DNA of 64,000 nt. Origin: Labedella gwakjiensis (lineage in GTDB: Bacteria > Actinomycetota > Actinomycetes > Actinomycetales > Microbacteriaceae). The position numbers were made by a program, and so were the translations under genes. Below, in pieces: positions 1 through 10,075 of the stretch (within the stretch, counting starts at the first letter, position 1; every line of letters starts with the position of its first letter). Where the stretch lies: the NCBI RefSeq assembly GCF_003014675.1, contig NZ_PYAU01000001.1:3658001-3722000 (forward strand), in the 5' to 3' direction. The notes beneath the pieces are model-generated. The model ran no database searches. It saw only the letters and a list, made by a program, of their open reading frames with translations, and was not told the origin of the DNA.

Positions 1-1338
1 CTGAATGGCCTCGGTATTCCACTCCCCGTCGTCGATGGAGGTGAGGGCCGCCGAAGCGGCGGCGAGCACATCGTCGGCGTTGGCCGGAAGGCCGGCGACC
101 GCATCCTCGGCGTACTCGAGCGCGTCGGAGGTCGTGAAGAGGAAGCCGAGCATTCCGGGCGTCTCGCCCAGCAGACCGACGCGTTCCTGGACGAGCGGGG
201 CGGCCGCGAGCAGCAGCGACCGCTGTTCGGCGGTCGGCTCTGCTGCCAGGACGCCGGCTCCGCGGAGGTACGGGATCGTCCGCTCGGCGAAGTCGGCGAC
301 GTCGAGCAGACGGATGTGGTCTCCGTTGATCGATTCGGCCTTCTTGAGGTCGAACCGCGCGGGGTTCGGGTTGACGTTCTCCACGTCGAAGGCTGCGACC
401 ATCTCGTCGAGGCTGAAGACGTCGCGGTCGGCCGAGAGACCCCACCCGAGCAGGGCGAGGTAGTTCACGAGCCCCTCGGGGATGAATCCGCGCTCGCGGT
501 GATGGAAGAGGTTCGACTCAGGGTCGCGCTTGGAGAGCTTCTTGTTGCCGTCGCCCATGACGTACGGGAGGTGGCCGAAGCGCGGCACGACGTCCGTCAG
601 TCCGATGTCGACGAGGGCGTGGTAGAGCGCGATCTGGCGCGGCGTGGAGGACAGGAGGTCCTCGCCGCGCAGCACGTGCGTGATGCCCATGATGGCGTCG
701 TCGACGGGGTTCACGAGAGTGTAGAGCGGCTGACCGTTGGGACGTTCGACGACGAAGTCCGTGAACGAACCGGCGGGGAACGTGATCTCCCCGCGCACGA
801 GGTCGTCGAAGGAGAGATCGGCGTCGGGCACGCGGAGGCGGAGGGCCGGCTCGCGGCCTTCTGCGCGGAATGCGGCACGCTGCTCGTCGGTGAGGTCGCG
901 GTCGAAGTTGTCGTAGCCGAGCTGCTTCGCGCGGCCGGCCGCCTCGTTGCGGGCGTCGATCTCCTCAGCGTTCGAGAAGCTCTCGTACACGTGACCGGCG
1001 GCCACGAGTCGCTCGATCACGTCGGTGTAGATGTCGGCTCTCTGCGACTGACGGTACGGTCCGTGCGGACCGCCCACATCGATGCCCTCGTCCCAGTCGA
1101 GGCCGAGCCACCGCAGCGCCTCGAGGATCTGCTCGTAGCTCTCCTCGCTGTCGCGGGCGGCGTCGGTGTCCTCGATGCGGAACACGAAGGTGCCGCCGGT
1201 GTGACGGGCGTATGCCCAGTTGAACAGGGCGGTGCGGACGAGTCCGACGTGCGGTGTTCCCGTCGGTGACGGGCAGAACCGGACGCGGACGTCGGAACCG
1301 GTGGCGGAGGAGAACGGGGGTGCGGTGAGGGCAGACAT
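1..1338 (-). CDS. gltX: Glutamyl-tRNA synthetase, C-terminus cut by window edge
   Basis: Charges tRNA-Glu with glutamate in the cytoplasm. The minus-strand frame runs unbroken from the start at 1338 to base 1, giving about 446 of the usual ~500 residues; the anticodon-binding C-terminus lies outside the window. The class I signature is visible as [10 protein letters not shown] near residue 24 (HVG as the HIGH variant) and the second signature as KKLSKR in [14 protein letters not shown]. The start at 1338 is chosen because a TAGAAT box lies 7 bases upstream; an in-frame ATG at 1347 would fall inside that box. It is the last gene of the leuB-ilvE-FAH-MFS-gltX run. Confidence 0.95.
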   Translation of the reverse strand, partial: MSALTAPPFSSATGSDVRVRFCPSPTGTPHVGLVRTALFNWAYARHTGGTFVFRIEDTDAARDSEESYEQILEALRWLGLDWDEGIDVGGPHGPYRQSQRADIYTDVIERLVAAGHVYESFSNAEEIDARNEAAGRAKQLGYDNFDRDLTDEQRAAFRAEGREPALRLRVPDADLSFDDLVRGEITFPAGSFTDFVVERPNGQPLYTLVNPVDDAIMGITHVLRGEDLLSSTPRQIALYHALVDIGLTDVVPRFGHLPYVMGDGNKKLSKRDPESNLFHHRERGFIPEGLVNYLALLGWGLSADRDVFSLDEMVAAFDVENVNPNPARFDLKKAESINGDHIRLLDVADFAERTIPYLRGAGVLAAEPTAEQRSLLLAAAPLVQERVGLLGETPGMLGFLFTTSDALEYAEDAVAGLPANADDVLAAASAALTSIDDGEWNTEAIQ

Positions 1339-1345
1339 CACCGCC

Positions 1346-1351
1346 ATTCTA
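1346..1351 (-). promoter_or_regulatory. Putative -10 box of gltX (leaderless)
   Basis: TAGAAT on the minus strand ends 7 bases before the ATG at 1338, which would give a leaderless or near-leaderless transcript. The same spacing recurs at many genes in the window. Confidence 0.5.
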
Positions 1352-1382
1352 TCGGCGGGAGGATGCCTCTTCCGGGTCGCAC

Positions 1383-2627
1383 TCAGCCGCGTGCGGCCGC
1401 TTCTCGTCGCGATGACGCGATGGTGACGAGGCCGGTGACCACCACGACGGCGACCAGGGCGAGACCAGAGAGGGCGAGGCCCCCGTAGCCGACGAGCGAG
1501 AGGACCACACCCGCGAGAGCACCGGCAGCCGCTCCCCCGAGGTTCATCGTCAGGTCGGTCCGGCCCTGCACGCGTGGACGGTCCTCCGCGACGGTCGATT
1601 CGGTCACGAGCGCCGAGCCGGCGATCGTCGACGCGCTCCAGCCCACGCCGAGGAGGACGAGCCCCGTGCCGACGGCGACGGAGTCGTGTGCACCGACCGA
1701 CGCCACGACGAGGGCCACGACGATGAGACCCTGTCCCCCCATGACCACCGGTACCCGGCCGATCCGATCGGCGAGCCAGCCGAAGACCGGAGACAGTGCG
1801 TACATTCCCGCGATGTGCAGGCTGAGGGTGAAACCGACGACGGCATCCGCGTCGCCGTGATGGTGCAACTGGACAGGGGTCATCGCCATCACGGCGACCA
1901 TCACGGCATGGCTCGCCGCCACCGCGACGATGGCGAACCGTCTGCGGCCCTCCGACGGCACGGCTTCGAGGCTCCGACCGCCGACCGCGGGAGCGTCCGA
2001 GACCCGTCGACGACTCTCGAGGAGGGGGTCTGGACGCAACCCGACGAGGTAGACGGTCGCCGCCAGGAGCCCGCTCACGATGCTGAACAGGAACGGTCCG
2101 GTCCGATCAGGGAGACCCACGACGTCACCTACCGCGGCACCCGGACCCACGAGATTAGGGCCGAGGACCGCGCCGATCGTCGTCGCCCAGACGACGACAG
2201 AGAGGTCTCGCGCGCGCGTCGACGATCCCGAGAGGTCCGTTGCGGCGAATCGCGCCTGCAGTCCGACGGCCGAGCCGACCCCCACGAGGAGGAAGGAGCC
2301 GAAGAGCCACACCGGCGACATCGTCACGACGGCTGCGATCGTCGAAGCCGCCCCGGCCGCGCTCAGGAGCACCCCGCTCGCGAGAGCGATCCGTCGGCCG
2401 GAGCGGACGGCGAGCCGAGCGAGCGGGACGGCCGCGATGGCTGCACCGAGCGTCAGGAACGTCGAGGCGAGACCCGACAGGGCTTCGGAGCCGGTGACGT
2501 CGGCCGCGAGCAGAGCGCCCAGAGAGATCGTGGCACCGGCTGACACGCCGCCGAGCACCTGTCCGGCGACGAGGACGCCGATGATGCGGGGACGCACCCG
2601 GTCCCGGGCGGCGTCCCCTGCGGTCAC
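1383..2627 (-). CDS. MFS transporter, 12-TM class
   Basis: A 414-residue integral membrane protein of the major facilitator superfamily, probably a drug or metabolite exporter; the substrate cannot be read from sequence. Repeated hydrophobic segments run from [11 protein letters not shown] near the N-terminus to a final segment near residue 400. Loop 2-3 carries [16 protein letters not shown] and the second half [14 protein letters not shown], both matching the MFS GxLaDrxGrr signature. The frame is open further upstream, but that part lies inside the preceding gene. I chose the GTG at 2627 because it overlaps that gene's TGA (GTGA), a sign of translational coupling. Confidence 0.85.
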   Translation of the reverse strand: MTAGDAARDRVRPRIIGVLVAGQVLGGVSAGATISLGALLAADVTGSEALSGLASTFLTLGAAIAAVPLARLAVRSGRRIALASGVLLSAAGAASTIAAVVTMSPVWLFGSFLLVGVGSAVGLQARFAATDLSGSSTRARDLSVVVWATTIGAVLGPNLVGPGAAVGDVVGLPDRTGPFLFSIVSGLLAATVYLVGLRPDPLLESRRRVSDAPAVGGRSLEAVPSEGRRRFAIVAVAASHAVMVAVMAMTPVQLHHHGDADAVVGFTLSLHIAGMYALSPVFGWLADRIGRVPVVMGGQGLIVVALVVASVGAHDSVAVGTGLVLLGVGWSASTIAGSALVTESTVAEDRPRVQGRTDLTMNLGGAAAGALAGVVLSLVGYGGLALSGLALVAVVVVTGLVTIASSRREAAARG

Positions 2628-3397
2628 GAGCGGGGGCCCGAGACCGGGTTGGAAAGCGTGCCGATTCCGGAGATGGACACGTCGACGACGTCGCCCGCGA
2701 CGATCTGCCCCACCCCGGCCGGCGTTCCGGTGAGGATGATGTCTCCCGGGAGCAGGGTGAACACGGACGAGGCGTATGCGACGATCTCCGCGACGCCGTG
2801 CACCATGTCCGTGAGCGGTCCTGACTGCTTCACCTCGCCGTTCACCGTCGTCGTGATCGTGCCGTCCGAGACGTCGAAGTCCGTCTCGACGAACGGCCCG
2901 ACGGGGCAGAACGTGTCGAAGCCCTTCGCGCGCGTCCACTGCGGATCGGACCGTTGCAGGTCGCGCGCCGTCACGTCGTTCGCCACGGTGTACCCGAAGA
3001 TCACTTCGGCGGCCCTGTCCGCCGAGACGTTCTTCGCGATGCTCCCGATCACGATCGCGAGTTCGCCCTCGAAGTCCACCTGCTGCGACTGCCGAGGCAA
3101 CACGATCGTGTCACCGGGACCGACGACCGACGTGTTCGGCTTGAGGAACAGGAGCGGCTCGGTCGGGGGCGCGTCTCCGCCCATCTCCTGCACGTGGTCG
3201 ACGTAGTTCTTCCCCACTCCCACGACCTTCGACCGCGGGATCGACGGCGCCAGGAGGGTCGCCTGCGCGAGCGGGATGCGCTCGCCCGTCGTGTCGAATC
3301 CCTGGAACATCGGGTCTCCGCCGAGGACGACGAGATCCTCGCCGTCGACGATTCCGAAGTGGATGGACCCGGACGAGCTGAATCGAGCGATCTTCAT
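2624..3397 (-). CDS. Fumarylacetoacetate hydrolase family protein
   Basis: A 257-residue cytoplasmic enzyme of the FAH superfamily (hydrolases, decarboxylases and isomerases acting on 2-oxo acids such as acylpyruvates). The metal-binding fold is recognisable from VGVGKNYVDHVQEMG, the acidic block FEGELAIVIG, YTVANDVTARDLQ and ILTGTPAGVG. In actinobacteria a gene like this commonly precedes gltX; the exact substrate is not predictable. It starts 9 bases after ilvE and has its own promoter-like TAGGCT box 6 bases before the ATG, so it may be transcribed both from the operon and separately. Confidence 0.9.
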   Translation of the reverse strand: MKIARFSSSGSIHFGIVDGEDLVVLGGDPMFQGFDTTGERIPLAQATLLAPSIPRSKVVGVGKNYVDHVQEMGGDAPPTEPLLFLKPNTSVVGPGDTIVLPRQSQQVDFEGELAIVIGSIAKNVSADRAAEVIFGYTVANDVTARDLQRSDPQWTRAKGFDTFCPVGPFVETDFDVSDGTITTTVNGEVKQSGPLTDMVHGVAEIVAYASSVFTLLPGDIILTGTPAGVGQIVAGDVVDVSISGIGTLSNPVSGPRS

Positions 3398-3403
3398 GCG
3401 TCC

Positions 3404-3409
3404 AGCCTA
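3404..3409 (-). promoter_or_regulatory. Putative internal -10 box of the FAH gene
   Basis: TAGGCT on the minus strand ends 6 bases before the ATG at 3397. Its first three bases are the TAG stop codon of ilvE, so stop codon and promoter element are shared. Confidence 0.45.
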
Positions 3410-4516
3410 GGCGTCGAGGCGCGTGAGCCATCCGTGCCGATCGGCGATGCGGCCGTACTGGATGTCCGTGAGTTCCGAGCGGATCGACATGGTGAGTTCG
3501 CCTGCCACTGCGTCGGGGGCGCCGACGGAGAAGTCGGCCGACTTGAGCTCGCCGATCGGCGTGATGACGGCGGCCGTGCCGCACGCGAAGACCTCGGTGA
3601 TCTCCCCGGAGGCCACGCCGTCCTTCCATTCGTCGATGAGGACCTCGCGCTCCTCCACGTCGAGTCCGCGGTCGCGGACGAGCTGGATGATGCTCTCGCG
3701 TGTGACACCCTCGAGGATCGCGCCGGAGAGTGCGGGGGTCACGACACGCCCGTCGCGGTACACGAGGAAGACGTTCATGCCTCCGAGCTCATCGACCCGC
3801 GTGCCCGTCTCCGCGTCGAGGAAGAGCACCTGTGCGCATCCGTTCGCTGCCGCCTCGTTCTGCGGGAGGAGCGATGCAGCGTAGTTGCCACCGCACTTCG
3901 CGGCTCCGGTGCCACCACGCCCGGCGCGGGAGTACTCGGTGGAGAGCCAGATCGACACGGGCTTCACTCCACCGGTGAAGTAGGCGCCTGCGGGGCTCGC
4001 GATGACGTAGTAGCCCACACGCTGGGCCGATCGCACGCCGAGGAACGACTCGTTCGCGATCATGAACGGACGCAGATAGAGGCTCTGGTCGTCTCCCGAC
4101 GGCACCCAGGCGCCGTCGGCCGCGATGACCTCCTTGACGGAATCGACGAAGGTCTCGGTCGGCAGCTCGGGGAGCGCGAGTCGTCGCGCGGAGCGCTGGA
4201 GCCTCTCTGCGTTCTTCTCCGGACGGAAGGTCCAGATCGATCCGTCGGCGTGGCGATACGCCTTGAGCCCCTCGAAGATCTCCTGGGCGTAGTGGAGCAC
4301 GGATGCTGCGGGGTCGAGCTGCAGCGGGCCGTACGGCTGGACGCGAGCGTCGTGCCAGCCTCCGTCGATCGTCCAGTCGATCGCGACCATGTGGTCGGTG
4401 AAGTGCTTGCCGAAGCCCGGGTCGGCGAGGATCTCCGCGCGCTCGGCGTCGGAGCGGGGGGACGGAGCGGCGGTGTGGCTGAAGGCGAGCCGGTCCGCAG
4501 TCGGTGCGATGGTCAT
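3407..4516 (-). CDS. ilvE: Branched-chain amino acid aminotransferase
   Basis: Transfers the amino group between glutamate and the 2-oxo acids of leucine, isoleucine and valine, using PLP. The 369-residue length is usual for the actinobacterial IlvE family. The PLP lysine lies in [15 protein letters not shown]; the fold-type IV signature region [23 protein letters not shown] is partly recognisable from [11 protein letters not shown]. The ATG overlaps the leuB stop (ATGA), so the two are probably translated together. Downstream it runs straight into the FAH gene. It completes the pathway served by ilvBNCD about 8 kb away. Confidence 0.96.
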   Translation of the reverse strand: MTIAPTADRLAFSHTAAPSPRSDAERAEILADPGFGKHFTDHMVAIDWTIDGGWHDARVQPYGPLQLDPAASVLHYAQEIFEGLKAYRHADGSIWTFRPEKNAERLQRSARRLALPELPTETFVDSVKEVIAADGAWVPSGDDQSLYLRPFMIANESFLGVRSAQRVGYYVIASPAGAYFTGGVKPVSIWLSTEYSRAGRGGTGAAKCGGNYAASLLPQNEAAANGCAQVLFLDAETGTRVDELGGMNVFLVYRDGRVVTPALSGAILEGVTRESIIQLVRDRGLDVEEREVLIDEWKDGVASGEITEVFACGTAAVITPIGELKSADFSVGAPDAVAGELTMSIRSELTDIQYGRIADRHGWLTRLDA

Positions 4517-5595
4517 GAGAGGTCCTTGGAGGCTGAGGGAGTGGGCTGGGAGACGGCCGTCGCGATGGCGTCGCCGATCTCCGAGGTGGAACGGGTCCGT
4601 CCGGCGCGACTCGCGATGTCGGCGGTGACCGCCGTGGTGACGGCGGCCGAGGCCTCCGAGAGGCCGAGGTGATCGAGCAGGAGCGCGACGGAGAGGATCG
4701 CCGCCGTCGGGTCCGCCTTCTGGGTGCCCGCGATGTCGGGAGCTGAGCCGTGTACCGGCTCGAACATGCTCGGAGACGTGCCGTCCGGGTTGATGTTGCC
4801 GGAGGCCGCCAGACCGATGCCGCCGCTGATCGCGCCGGCCAGATCGGTCAGGATGTCACCGAACAGGTTGTCGGTGACCAGGACGTCGAATCTACCAGGA
4901 TTCGTGACGAGGAAGATCGTGGCCGCGTCGACGTGGAGGTAGTCGACCTCGACGTCGGGGAACTCCGCAGCCACCGCGTCGACGATCCTCTTCCACAGAG
5001 AACCGGCGAACGTGAGCACGTTGGTCTTGTGGACGAGCGTGAGCTTGCGCCGGCGGGACTGTGCCGTGCGGAACGCATAGCGCACGACGCGCTCGACGCC
5101 GTACGCCGTGTTCACGGAGACCTCGTTCGCGACCTCGTGCGGTGTACCGGTCCGGATGCTCCCGCCGTTGCCGACGTAGGGCCCCTCGGTGCCCTCGCGG
5201 ACGACCACGAAGTCGACATCCCCCGCGTCGGCGAGCGGGCTCGGCACGCCGGGGTAGATGCGCGTGGGTCTGAGGTTCACGTAGTGATCGAGGCTGAAGC
5301 GCAAGCGGAGCAGGAGACCCCGCTCGATGTTCGCGCCGACGAGGCGCGGGTCACCGGGCACGCCGCCGACCGCACCGAGGAGGATCGCGTCGTGAGAGGC
5401 GATGGCGGCCAGGTCCTCATCCGTGAGCACGTCGCCGGTCTCGAGATAGCGCGCAGCCCCGAGGGAGAAGGACGTCGTCTCGAACTCCACGTCGTGGTCG
5501 GACGCCACGGCGTGGAGCACTTTGAGCGCCTCCGCTGTGACTTCCGGTCCGATTCCATCCCCGGGGATGACGGCGAGTGAGACGGTGCGCGACAT
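4513..5595 (-). CDS. leuB: 3-isopropylmalate dehydrogenase
   Basis: Oxidises and decarboxylates 3-isopropylmalate to 4-methyl-2-oxopentanoate in leucine synthesis, with NAD. The 360-residue protein opens with [14 protein letters not shown], the family hallmark, and contains [13 protein letters not shown], the [11 protein letters not shown] segment, the [14 protein letters not shown] active-site stretch and [12 protein letters not shown]. The frame extends upstream without family similarity. I chose the ATG at 5595, preceded by AGTAGGAG as a ribosome site and a TAGGCT box about 30 bases upstream. First gene of the leuB-ilvE-FAH run. Confidence 0.96.
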   Translation of the reverse strand: MSRTVSLAVIPGDGIGPEVTAEALKVLHAVASDHDVEFETTSFSLGAARYLETGDVLTDEDLAAIASHDAILLGAVGGVPGDPRLVGANIERGLLLRLRFSLDHYVNLRPTRIYPGVPSPLADAGDVDFVVVREGTEGPYVGNGGSIRTGTPHEVANEVSVNTAYGVERVVRYAFRTAQSRRRKLTLVHKTNVLTFAGSLWKRIVDAVAAEFPDVEVDYLHVDAATIFLVTNPGRFDVLVTDNLFGDILTDLAGAISGGIGLAASGNINPDGTSPSMFEPVHGSAPDIAGTQKADPTAAILSVALLLDHLGLSEASAAVTTAVTADIASRAGRTRSTSEIGDAIATAVSQPTPSASKDLS

Positions 5596-5671
5596 GAGGC
5601 TCCTACTGGCGGTGTGGACAGCCTTCAGCCTACTCGCGCGGCTTGTGCCGACGAGGCACGCCACGGCCGCC

Positions 5672-7204
5672 TCAGCGTGCGCGACGCAACGTCGTCCGCG
5701 CGACCACCATCGCCGCGACGATGAGCGCCGACCCGATCCACGCAGCGACACCGACCCCGCTGTCGAACGCGTCACGAGCCGATGCGAGGAGAGCCTCCCC
5801 GACCTCACCCGGGAGCTGCTCGGAGACCGACACGGCGCCCCCGAGGGTCTCCCCCGCCGCGAGTCGCTGCGCCGCGGTCAGCGTGTCGGGGAGGTCTACG
5901 TTCGCGCGGTACGACGCCGTGAGAATGGTCCCGAGCACGGCCGTCCCGAGGACCGCTCCGAGCTCGTACGCGGTCTCCGACACGGCCGAGGCCGCGCCGG
6001 CCTTCTCCGCCGGCGCCGTCGCGATGATGAGCTCGTTCGAGACGGTCTCGGCCGCGCCGATCCCGAGCCCGAGACCCATGAAGATGAGCGCGAGCCCGAT
6101 CGCCGTGAGCTGTCCGCCCGAGAGTGCGACGAGGGCGTAGGCGACCGCCGAGATACTGAGCCCCACCGGGATGACGATCGACGGACGCACGCGCTTCGCG
6201 ATCGGCACGACGACGAGACCGGACACGATCATGACGACGAGGCCGGGAACGAGGACGAGACCGGCGTCGAGCGGCGACATGGCGAGTACCAGCTGCAGGT
6301 GCTGCGAGACGAAGAACAGTCCGCCGACGAAGGCCGTGACACTCAGGAGGTTCACTCCGACGGCTCCGCTGAACGAGCCGCGCCGGAAGAGGCTCATGTC
6401 GAGCATGGGTGTCCGTGCGCGCAGCTGGCGGCGCACGAAGGCGATCCCGCTCGCGAGCCCGATCACGATGCCGAGAGCGGAATCGACCGCGAAGCCGTGG
6501 CTCGCGAGACTCTTGATGGCGTAGACGATCGGCAGCATCGTCGTGAGGGAGAGCACGATGCTGAGGGGGTCGATCGGGCCGGGAGCGGGGTCACGCGATT
6601 CGGGAACGAGCAACGGCACGAGGACGACGAGAGGGATGAGGACGGGAACGGCGAGGAGGAAGACGGAGCCCCACCAGAAATGCTCGAGCAGCACGCCTCC
6701 CACGATCGGCCCGAGCGCGCTCCCGCCCGCGAAGCCCGACGCCCACACGGCGATCGCGAGCCGCCGCTGCTCCCGATCCACGAAGATGCTGCGCAGGAGC
6801 GACAGCGTGGACGGCATGAGCATCGCGCCGAAGACGCCGAGGAGCGCGCGTGCACCGATGAGCGCCTCGGCGTTGGGGGCGAAGGCGGCGGCAGCCGAGA
6901 CGACGCCGAAGCCGGTGGCGCCGATGAGCAGCAGCCGGCGACGGCCGAAGCGGTCGCCGAGGCTCCCCATCGGGACGAGAAGACCGGCGAGCACGAGCGG
7001 GTACACGTCGATCATCCACAGGAGTTGCACTCCCGTGGGCCGGAGCGCCTCGGAGATCGCGGGCAGCGCGAAGTTGAGCACGGTGTTGTCGACCGATACG
7101 AGGAGCACCGGGAGCATCAACACGACGAGGGCGCCCCATTCGCGCAGCCCGGCGCGGGGGCCGAGCGCGGTCGTGGGACGTCCGGTTGTGGTGGGGATGC
7201 TCAT
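5672..7204 (-). CDS. DHA2-type drug exporter (MFS, 14 TM)
   Basis: A 510-residue membrane protein resembling the EmrB/QacA group of proton-driven drug exporters. Family marks are [15 protein letters not shown] in the first helix, [18 protein letters not shown] in loop 2-3 and the motif C-like [14 protein letters not shown]. It is divergent from a tetR gene 78 bases away, with a TACCG...CGGTA palindrome between them, so it is probably repressed by that regulator and induced by its ligand. The start at 7204 follows a strong AGGAAAGG ribosome site; the longer open frame upstream runs through tetR and is not coding. Confidence 0.93.
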   Translation of the reverse strand: MSIPTTTGRPTTALGPRAGLREWGALVVLMLPVLLVSVDNTVLNFALPAISEALRPTGVQLLWMIDVYPLVLAGLLVPMGSLGDRFGRRRLLLIGATGFGVVSAAAAFAPNAEALIGARALLGVFGAMLMPSTLSLLRSIFVDREQRRLAIAVWASGFAGGSALGPIVGGVLLEHFWWGSVFLLAVPVLIPLVVLVPLLVPESRDPAPGPIDPLSIVLSLTTMLPIVYAIKSLASHGFAVDSALGIVIGLASGIAFVRRQLRARTPMLDMSLFRRGSFSGAVGVNLLSVTAFVGGLFFVSQHLQLVLAMSPLDAGLVLVPGLVVMIVSGLVVVPIAKRVRPSIVIPVGLSISAVAYALVALSGGQLTAIGLALIFMGLGLGIGAAETVSNELIIATAPAEKAGAASAVSETAYELGAVLGTAVLGTILTASYRANVDLPDTLTAAQRLAAGETLGGAVSVSEQLPGEVGEALLASARDAFDSGVGVAAWIGSALIVAAMVVARTTLRRAR

Positions 7205-7232
7205 GGTGCTGCCTTTCCTGTCTCGATCACTA

Positions 7233-7248
7233 TACCGTCTGGTCGGTA
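7233..7248. promoter_or_regulatory. Candidate TetR operator
   Basis: A 16-bp imperfect palindrome, TACCGTCTGGTCGGTA, lies between the divergent exporter and tetR starts. Its outer arms TACCG/CGGTA match perfectly; ACCG...CGGT arms are common in TetR-family operators of drug exporters. Confidence 0.6.
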
Positions 7249-7269
7249 CAGTAACCACCCCCGTTCGGA

Positions 7270-7275
7270 TACGAT
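7270..7275 (+). promoter_or_regulatory. Putative -10 box of the tetR gene
   Basis: TACGAT ends 7 bases before the ATG at 7283, matching the leaderless pattern seen elsewhere and favouring that ATG over the in-frame one at 7274, which overlaps the box. Confidence 0.45.
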
Positions 7276-7282
7276 GGACGGC

Positions 7283-7852
7283 ATGGCGAGACCCGATTCC
7301 GCACGCGACCGCATCCTCGACGCGTTCCAGCAGCTGCTCGTCACGAGCGGGGAACGTTCCGCGACGCTCGACGCCGTCGCCGCGGCGGCCGGCGTCTCCA
7401 AGGGTGGGTTGCTCTACCACTTCGCGTCGAAGGATGCACTCGTCGAGGGCCTGATCGGACGCGTCCAAGCGTTCGTCGAGGCCGACGACGAGCGCATGCG
7501 GACCGCCGAGGAGGGCACGGTCGACTACGTGATCCGCTCCTCCGTCGACAGCGGCTCGCCGTTCGACGAGGCCCTCATCGCCATGTCGCGTCTCGCCCAG
7601 GGCTCGCACGAGGAGGCTCGGACGGCGCTCGCATCGTTCCGCGCACGCTGGGAGGCGGCTATCGCCGCGTCGGTCGGCGACCCGGCGATCGCGCGGACGA
7701 TCATGCTCGTGAGCGACGGTCTCTACTACAACTCGACGGTGCTCGGTGCCCGCGAGACCCGCGACACGCGGGACGGGGCGATGGACGAGCTCATCGCCGT
7801 CCTCTCCCGCCTCACGCCGGAATCAGGACCCGCCGAGAGCTCTCCGCACTGA
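7283..7852 (+). CDS. TetR-family transcriptional regulator
   Basis: A 189-residue DNA-binding repressor. The N-terminal helix-turn-helix is typical: ARDRILDAFQQLLVTSG, then ATLDAVAAAAGVSKGGLLYH and FASKDALVEGL. The C-terminal half should form the ligand pocket and dimer interface (it carries no recognisable ligand signature). It is divergent from the DHA2 exporter at 5672-7204 and shares a 78-base control region with it, so local control of the exporter and autoregulation are the natural reading. The start was placed by the TACGAT box 7 bases upstream. Confidence 0.92.
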   Translation: MARPDSARDRILDAFQQLLVTSGERSATLDAVAAAAGVSKGGLLYHFASKDALVEGLIGRVQAFVEADDERMRTAEEGTVDYVIRSSVDSGSPFDEALIAMSRLAQGSHEEARTALASFRARWEAAIAASVGDPAIARTIMLVSDGLYYNSTVLGARETRDTRDGAMDELIAVLSRLTPESGPAESSPH

Positions 7853-7915
7853 CCGGCGTACCGACCGGACCCGGAGCCCCTTGCCGACGACGCACGGCGG
7901 CGTCATGCTCGACGG

Positions 7916-8326
7916 ATGACAGACATCGTCCTCACCCGCCGGATCGATGCACCGATCGACGAGGTGTGGCGCGCCTGGACCGACGAGTCGGTCTTCGCCT
8001 CGTGGTTCTGGCCATCCCGGCTCGATCCCGTCTACGAGCTCGACGCGCGACCGGGCGGACGATGGCGCGTCGCCTCCCCCGTCGCCTCGATGGCCGTCGG
8101 CGGAGAGTTCACGGCCGTCGACGCACCGGAGAGGCTCGCCTTCACGTGGACGTGGGAGGGGGAGGCCGCTCATACCGTCGTCGAGGTGCGCCTCTCCGTC
8201 GCGCGCGGCCGCTCGACACTGCTCGACCTCACCCACACGGGAATCGACGGAGAGGCGACAGCGGCGGACCTCCGCCAGGGATGGAACGACTGCCTCGACC
8301 GCCTGCCGTCCGCCGTCGGCGGCTGA
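7916..8326 (+). CDS. SRPBCC/AHSA1 domain protein
   Basis: A 136-residue single-domain protein of the START-like SRPBCC superfamily, activator-of-Hsp90 (AHSA1) type. The opening DIVLTRRIDAPIDEVWRAWTD, the WFWP segment, DARPGGRWR and the closing GWNDCLDRL are typical. Such proteins bind hydrophobic ligands or act as enzymes on them; function is not predictable here. It lies 63 bases after tetR on the same strand and ends 9 bases before the stop of serA on the other strand. Start is the first ATG with the family N-terminus. Confidence 0.85.
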   Translation: MTDIVLTRRIDAPIDEVWRAWTDESVFASWFWPSRLDPVYELDARPGGRWRVASPVASMAVGGEFTAVDAPERLAFTWTWEGEAAHTVVEVRLSVARGRSTLLDLTHTGIDGEATAADLRQGWNDCLDRLPSAVGG

Positions 8327-8335
8327 CGGGGCCGA

Positions 8336-9925
8336 CTAGGCCGTGATGTCGATGGAGCGGATGACGCTCGCCTCGATGACACGCGACACGTCCTCGAGGA
8401 GGTCGTCCGGCACGCGCGAGTCGACGGTCAACACACTGAGCGCCTCTCCCCCGGCCTCGCGACGCGCGATCTGCATGCCGGCGATGTTGATCTCCGCGTC
8501 ACCGAACCGCTGCCCGTAGACCGCGACGATTCCGGGGCGGTCGCGGTACAGCATGACGATGTGGTGCTCGGCGATCGGCACCTCGACGTCGTAGCCGTTG
8601 ATCTCGACGATCTTCTCGATCTGCTTCGTGCCCGTGAGGGTGCCGGAGACGGAGATCTGGGAGCCGTCGCTGAGCGCGCCGCGCAGCGTGATGACGTTGC
8701 GGTACTCGTCGCTCGTCCCGTCGACGATGAGGCGGACCTCGAGGCCGCGCTGCTCGGCGAGGAGCGGGGCGTTCACGTACGACACGGTCTCGCTCACGAC
8801 GTTCGTGAAGATGCCCTTGAGGGCCGCGAGGCGGAACACGGAGACGTCGTACTCGCTGAGGTCGCCGTGGACCTCGACGTCGACGCTCGTGAGCGGCGAG
8901 TGCGTGAGACCGGAGAAGACCTGGCCGAGCTTCTCGACGAGCGGGATGCCGGGACGCACGTACGGGTCGATGACGCCGCCCGCGACGTTAACCGCGTCAG
9001 GGACGAGTTCGCCACCGAGGGCCAGACGGACCGACTTCGCCACAGACACACCGGCCTTCTCCTGGGCCTCGTCCGTCGAGGCGCCGAGGTGGGGCGTGAC
9101 GATGACGTTCTCGAGGGCGAGGAGCGGCGAACCCGTGGGGGGCTCCGACACGAACACGTCGAGGCCGGCGCCCGCGATGCTCTTCGCGACGAGCGCGTCA
9201 TGGAGCGCGTCCTCGTCGATGAGGCCACCACGGGCCACGTTCACGATGAACGCCGTCGGCTTCATGAGCGCGAGCTGATCGGTCGAGATCATCCCCGTGG
9301 TCTCCGGCGTCTTCGGCATGTGGATCGTGATGAAGTCGGACTGGGCGAGGAGCTCGTCGAGGGACAACAGGCGCACGCCAAGCTGCTGGGCGCGTGCGCT
9401 CGTGACATAGGGGTCGTACGCGACGACGTCGACGCCGAAGGCCTGGAGGCGCGCCGTGATCAGGGCGCCGATGCGGCCGAGTCCGATGATGCCGACGGTC
9501 TTCTCGTAGAGTTCCACGCCCGTGTAGGCGGAACGCTTCCACTGACCCTGAGCGAGAGCGCTGTGCGCGGCTGGGATGTGACGCGCCAGGGAGAGGATGT
9601 GGCCGACGGTGAGTTCGGCGGCGGAGATGATGTTCGAGGTCGGCGCGTTCACGACCATGACGCCGGCCGACGTGGCGGCCTTGATGTCGACGTTGTCGAG
9701 TCCGACACCGGCGCGCGCGATGACCTTGAGGTGGGGGGCAGCGGCGATCGCCTCGGCGTCGACCTTCGTCGCGGAGCGCACCAGGACAGCGCTCGCGTCG
9801 GCGAGGGCGGCCAGGAGCGCCGGCCGGTCGGTGCCGTCGACGTTGCGCACGTCGAAGTCGGGCCCGAGGGCGTCGACGGTGGCCGGGGAGAGTTCTTCTG
9901 CGATCAGGACGATCGGTTGTGACAC
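8336..9925 (-). CDS. serA: D-3-phosphoglycerate dehydrogenase
   Basis: Catalyses the first committed step of serine synthesis, oxidising 3-phosphoglycerate with NAD. At 529 residues it is the long form: substrate/NAD domain (about 1-310) with GIIGLGRIGALI, ARGGLIDE and HLGASTDEAQEKAG, then an intervening allosteric domain and a C-terminal ACT domain (about 455-529) which in this family mediates serine feedback. The GTG at 9925 is preceded by AGAAGGAAA at a good distance; the open frame upstream has no similarity to the family. Convergent with the AHSA1 gene and divergent from the DoxX-like gene. Confidence 0.96.
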   Translation of the reverse strand: MSQPIVLIAEELSPATVDALGPDFDVRNVDGTDRPALLAALADASAVLVRSATKVDAEAIAAAPHLKVIARAGVGLDNVDIKAATSAGVMVVNAPTSNIISAAELTVGHILSLARHIPAAHSALAQGQWKRSAYTGVELYEKTVGIIGLGRIGALITARLQAFGVDVVAYDPYVTSARAQQLGVRLLSLDELLAQSDFITIHMPKTPETTGMISTDQLALMKPTAFIVNVARGGLIDEDALHDALVAKSIAGAGLDVFVSEPPTGSPLLALENVIVTPHLGASTDEAQEKAGVSVAKSVRLALGGELVPDAVNVAGGVIDPYVRPGIPLVEKLGQVFSGLTHSPLTSVDVEVHGDLSEYDVSVFRLAALKGIFTNVVSETVSYVNAPLLAEQRGLEVRLIVDGTSDEYRNVITLRGALSDGSQISVSGTLTGTKQIEKIVEINGYDVEVPIAEHHIVMLYRDRPGIVAVYGQRFGDAEINIAGMQIARREAGGEALSVLTVDSRVPDDLLEDVSRVIEASVIRSIDITA

Positions 9926-10061
9926 GGAGATTTCCTTCTGACGGTACGTGCGCGGGCGGCGCGGCACAGGGGGCACGGAGTCGACTCGTCGTGCCACAGA
10001 CCGTTGGGGCACGCGGCGACCAGCCTAGTCCAGCCCCGGGGGATGGGCCGTCCGTGTGACG

Positions 10062-10067
10062 TAGGGT
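10062..10067 (+). promoter_or_regulatory. Putative -10 box of the DoxX-like gene
   Basis: TAGGGT ends 8 bases before the ATG at 10076. Confidence 0.4.
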
Positions 10068-10075
10068 GGAGCGCC

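Noticed and set aside
316-1269. Plus-strand open frame in the gltX region
   Set aside because: It is antisense to the intact glutamyl-tRNA synthetase frame, which has all motifs.
2954-4672. 572-codon plus-strand open frame across FAH and ilvE
   Set aside because: Antisense shadow of two well-supported enzymes; no recognisable domain.
5522-7270. Long plus-strand open frame antisense to the DHA2 exporter and running into tetR
   Set aside because: Its composition (R, D, E, H-rich) is typical of an antisense frame in G/C-rich genes; only the part from 7283 (TetR) is real.
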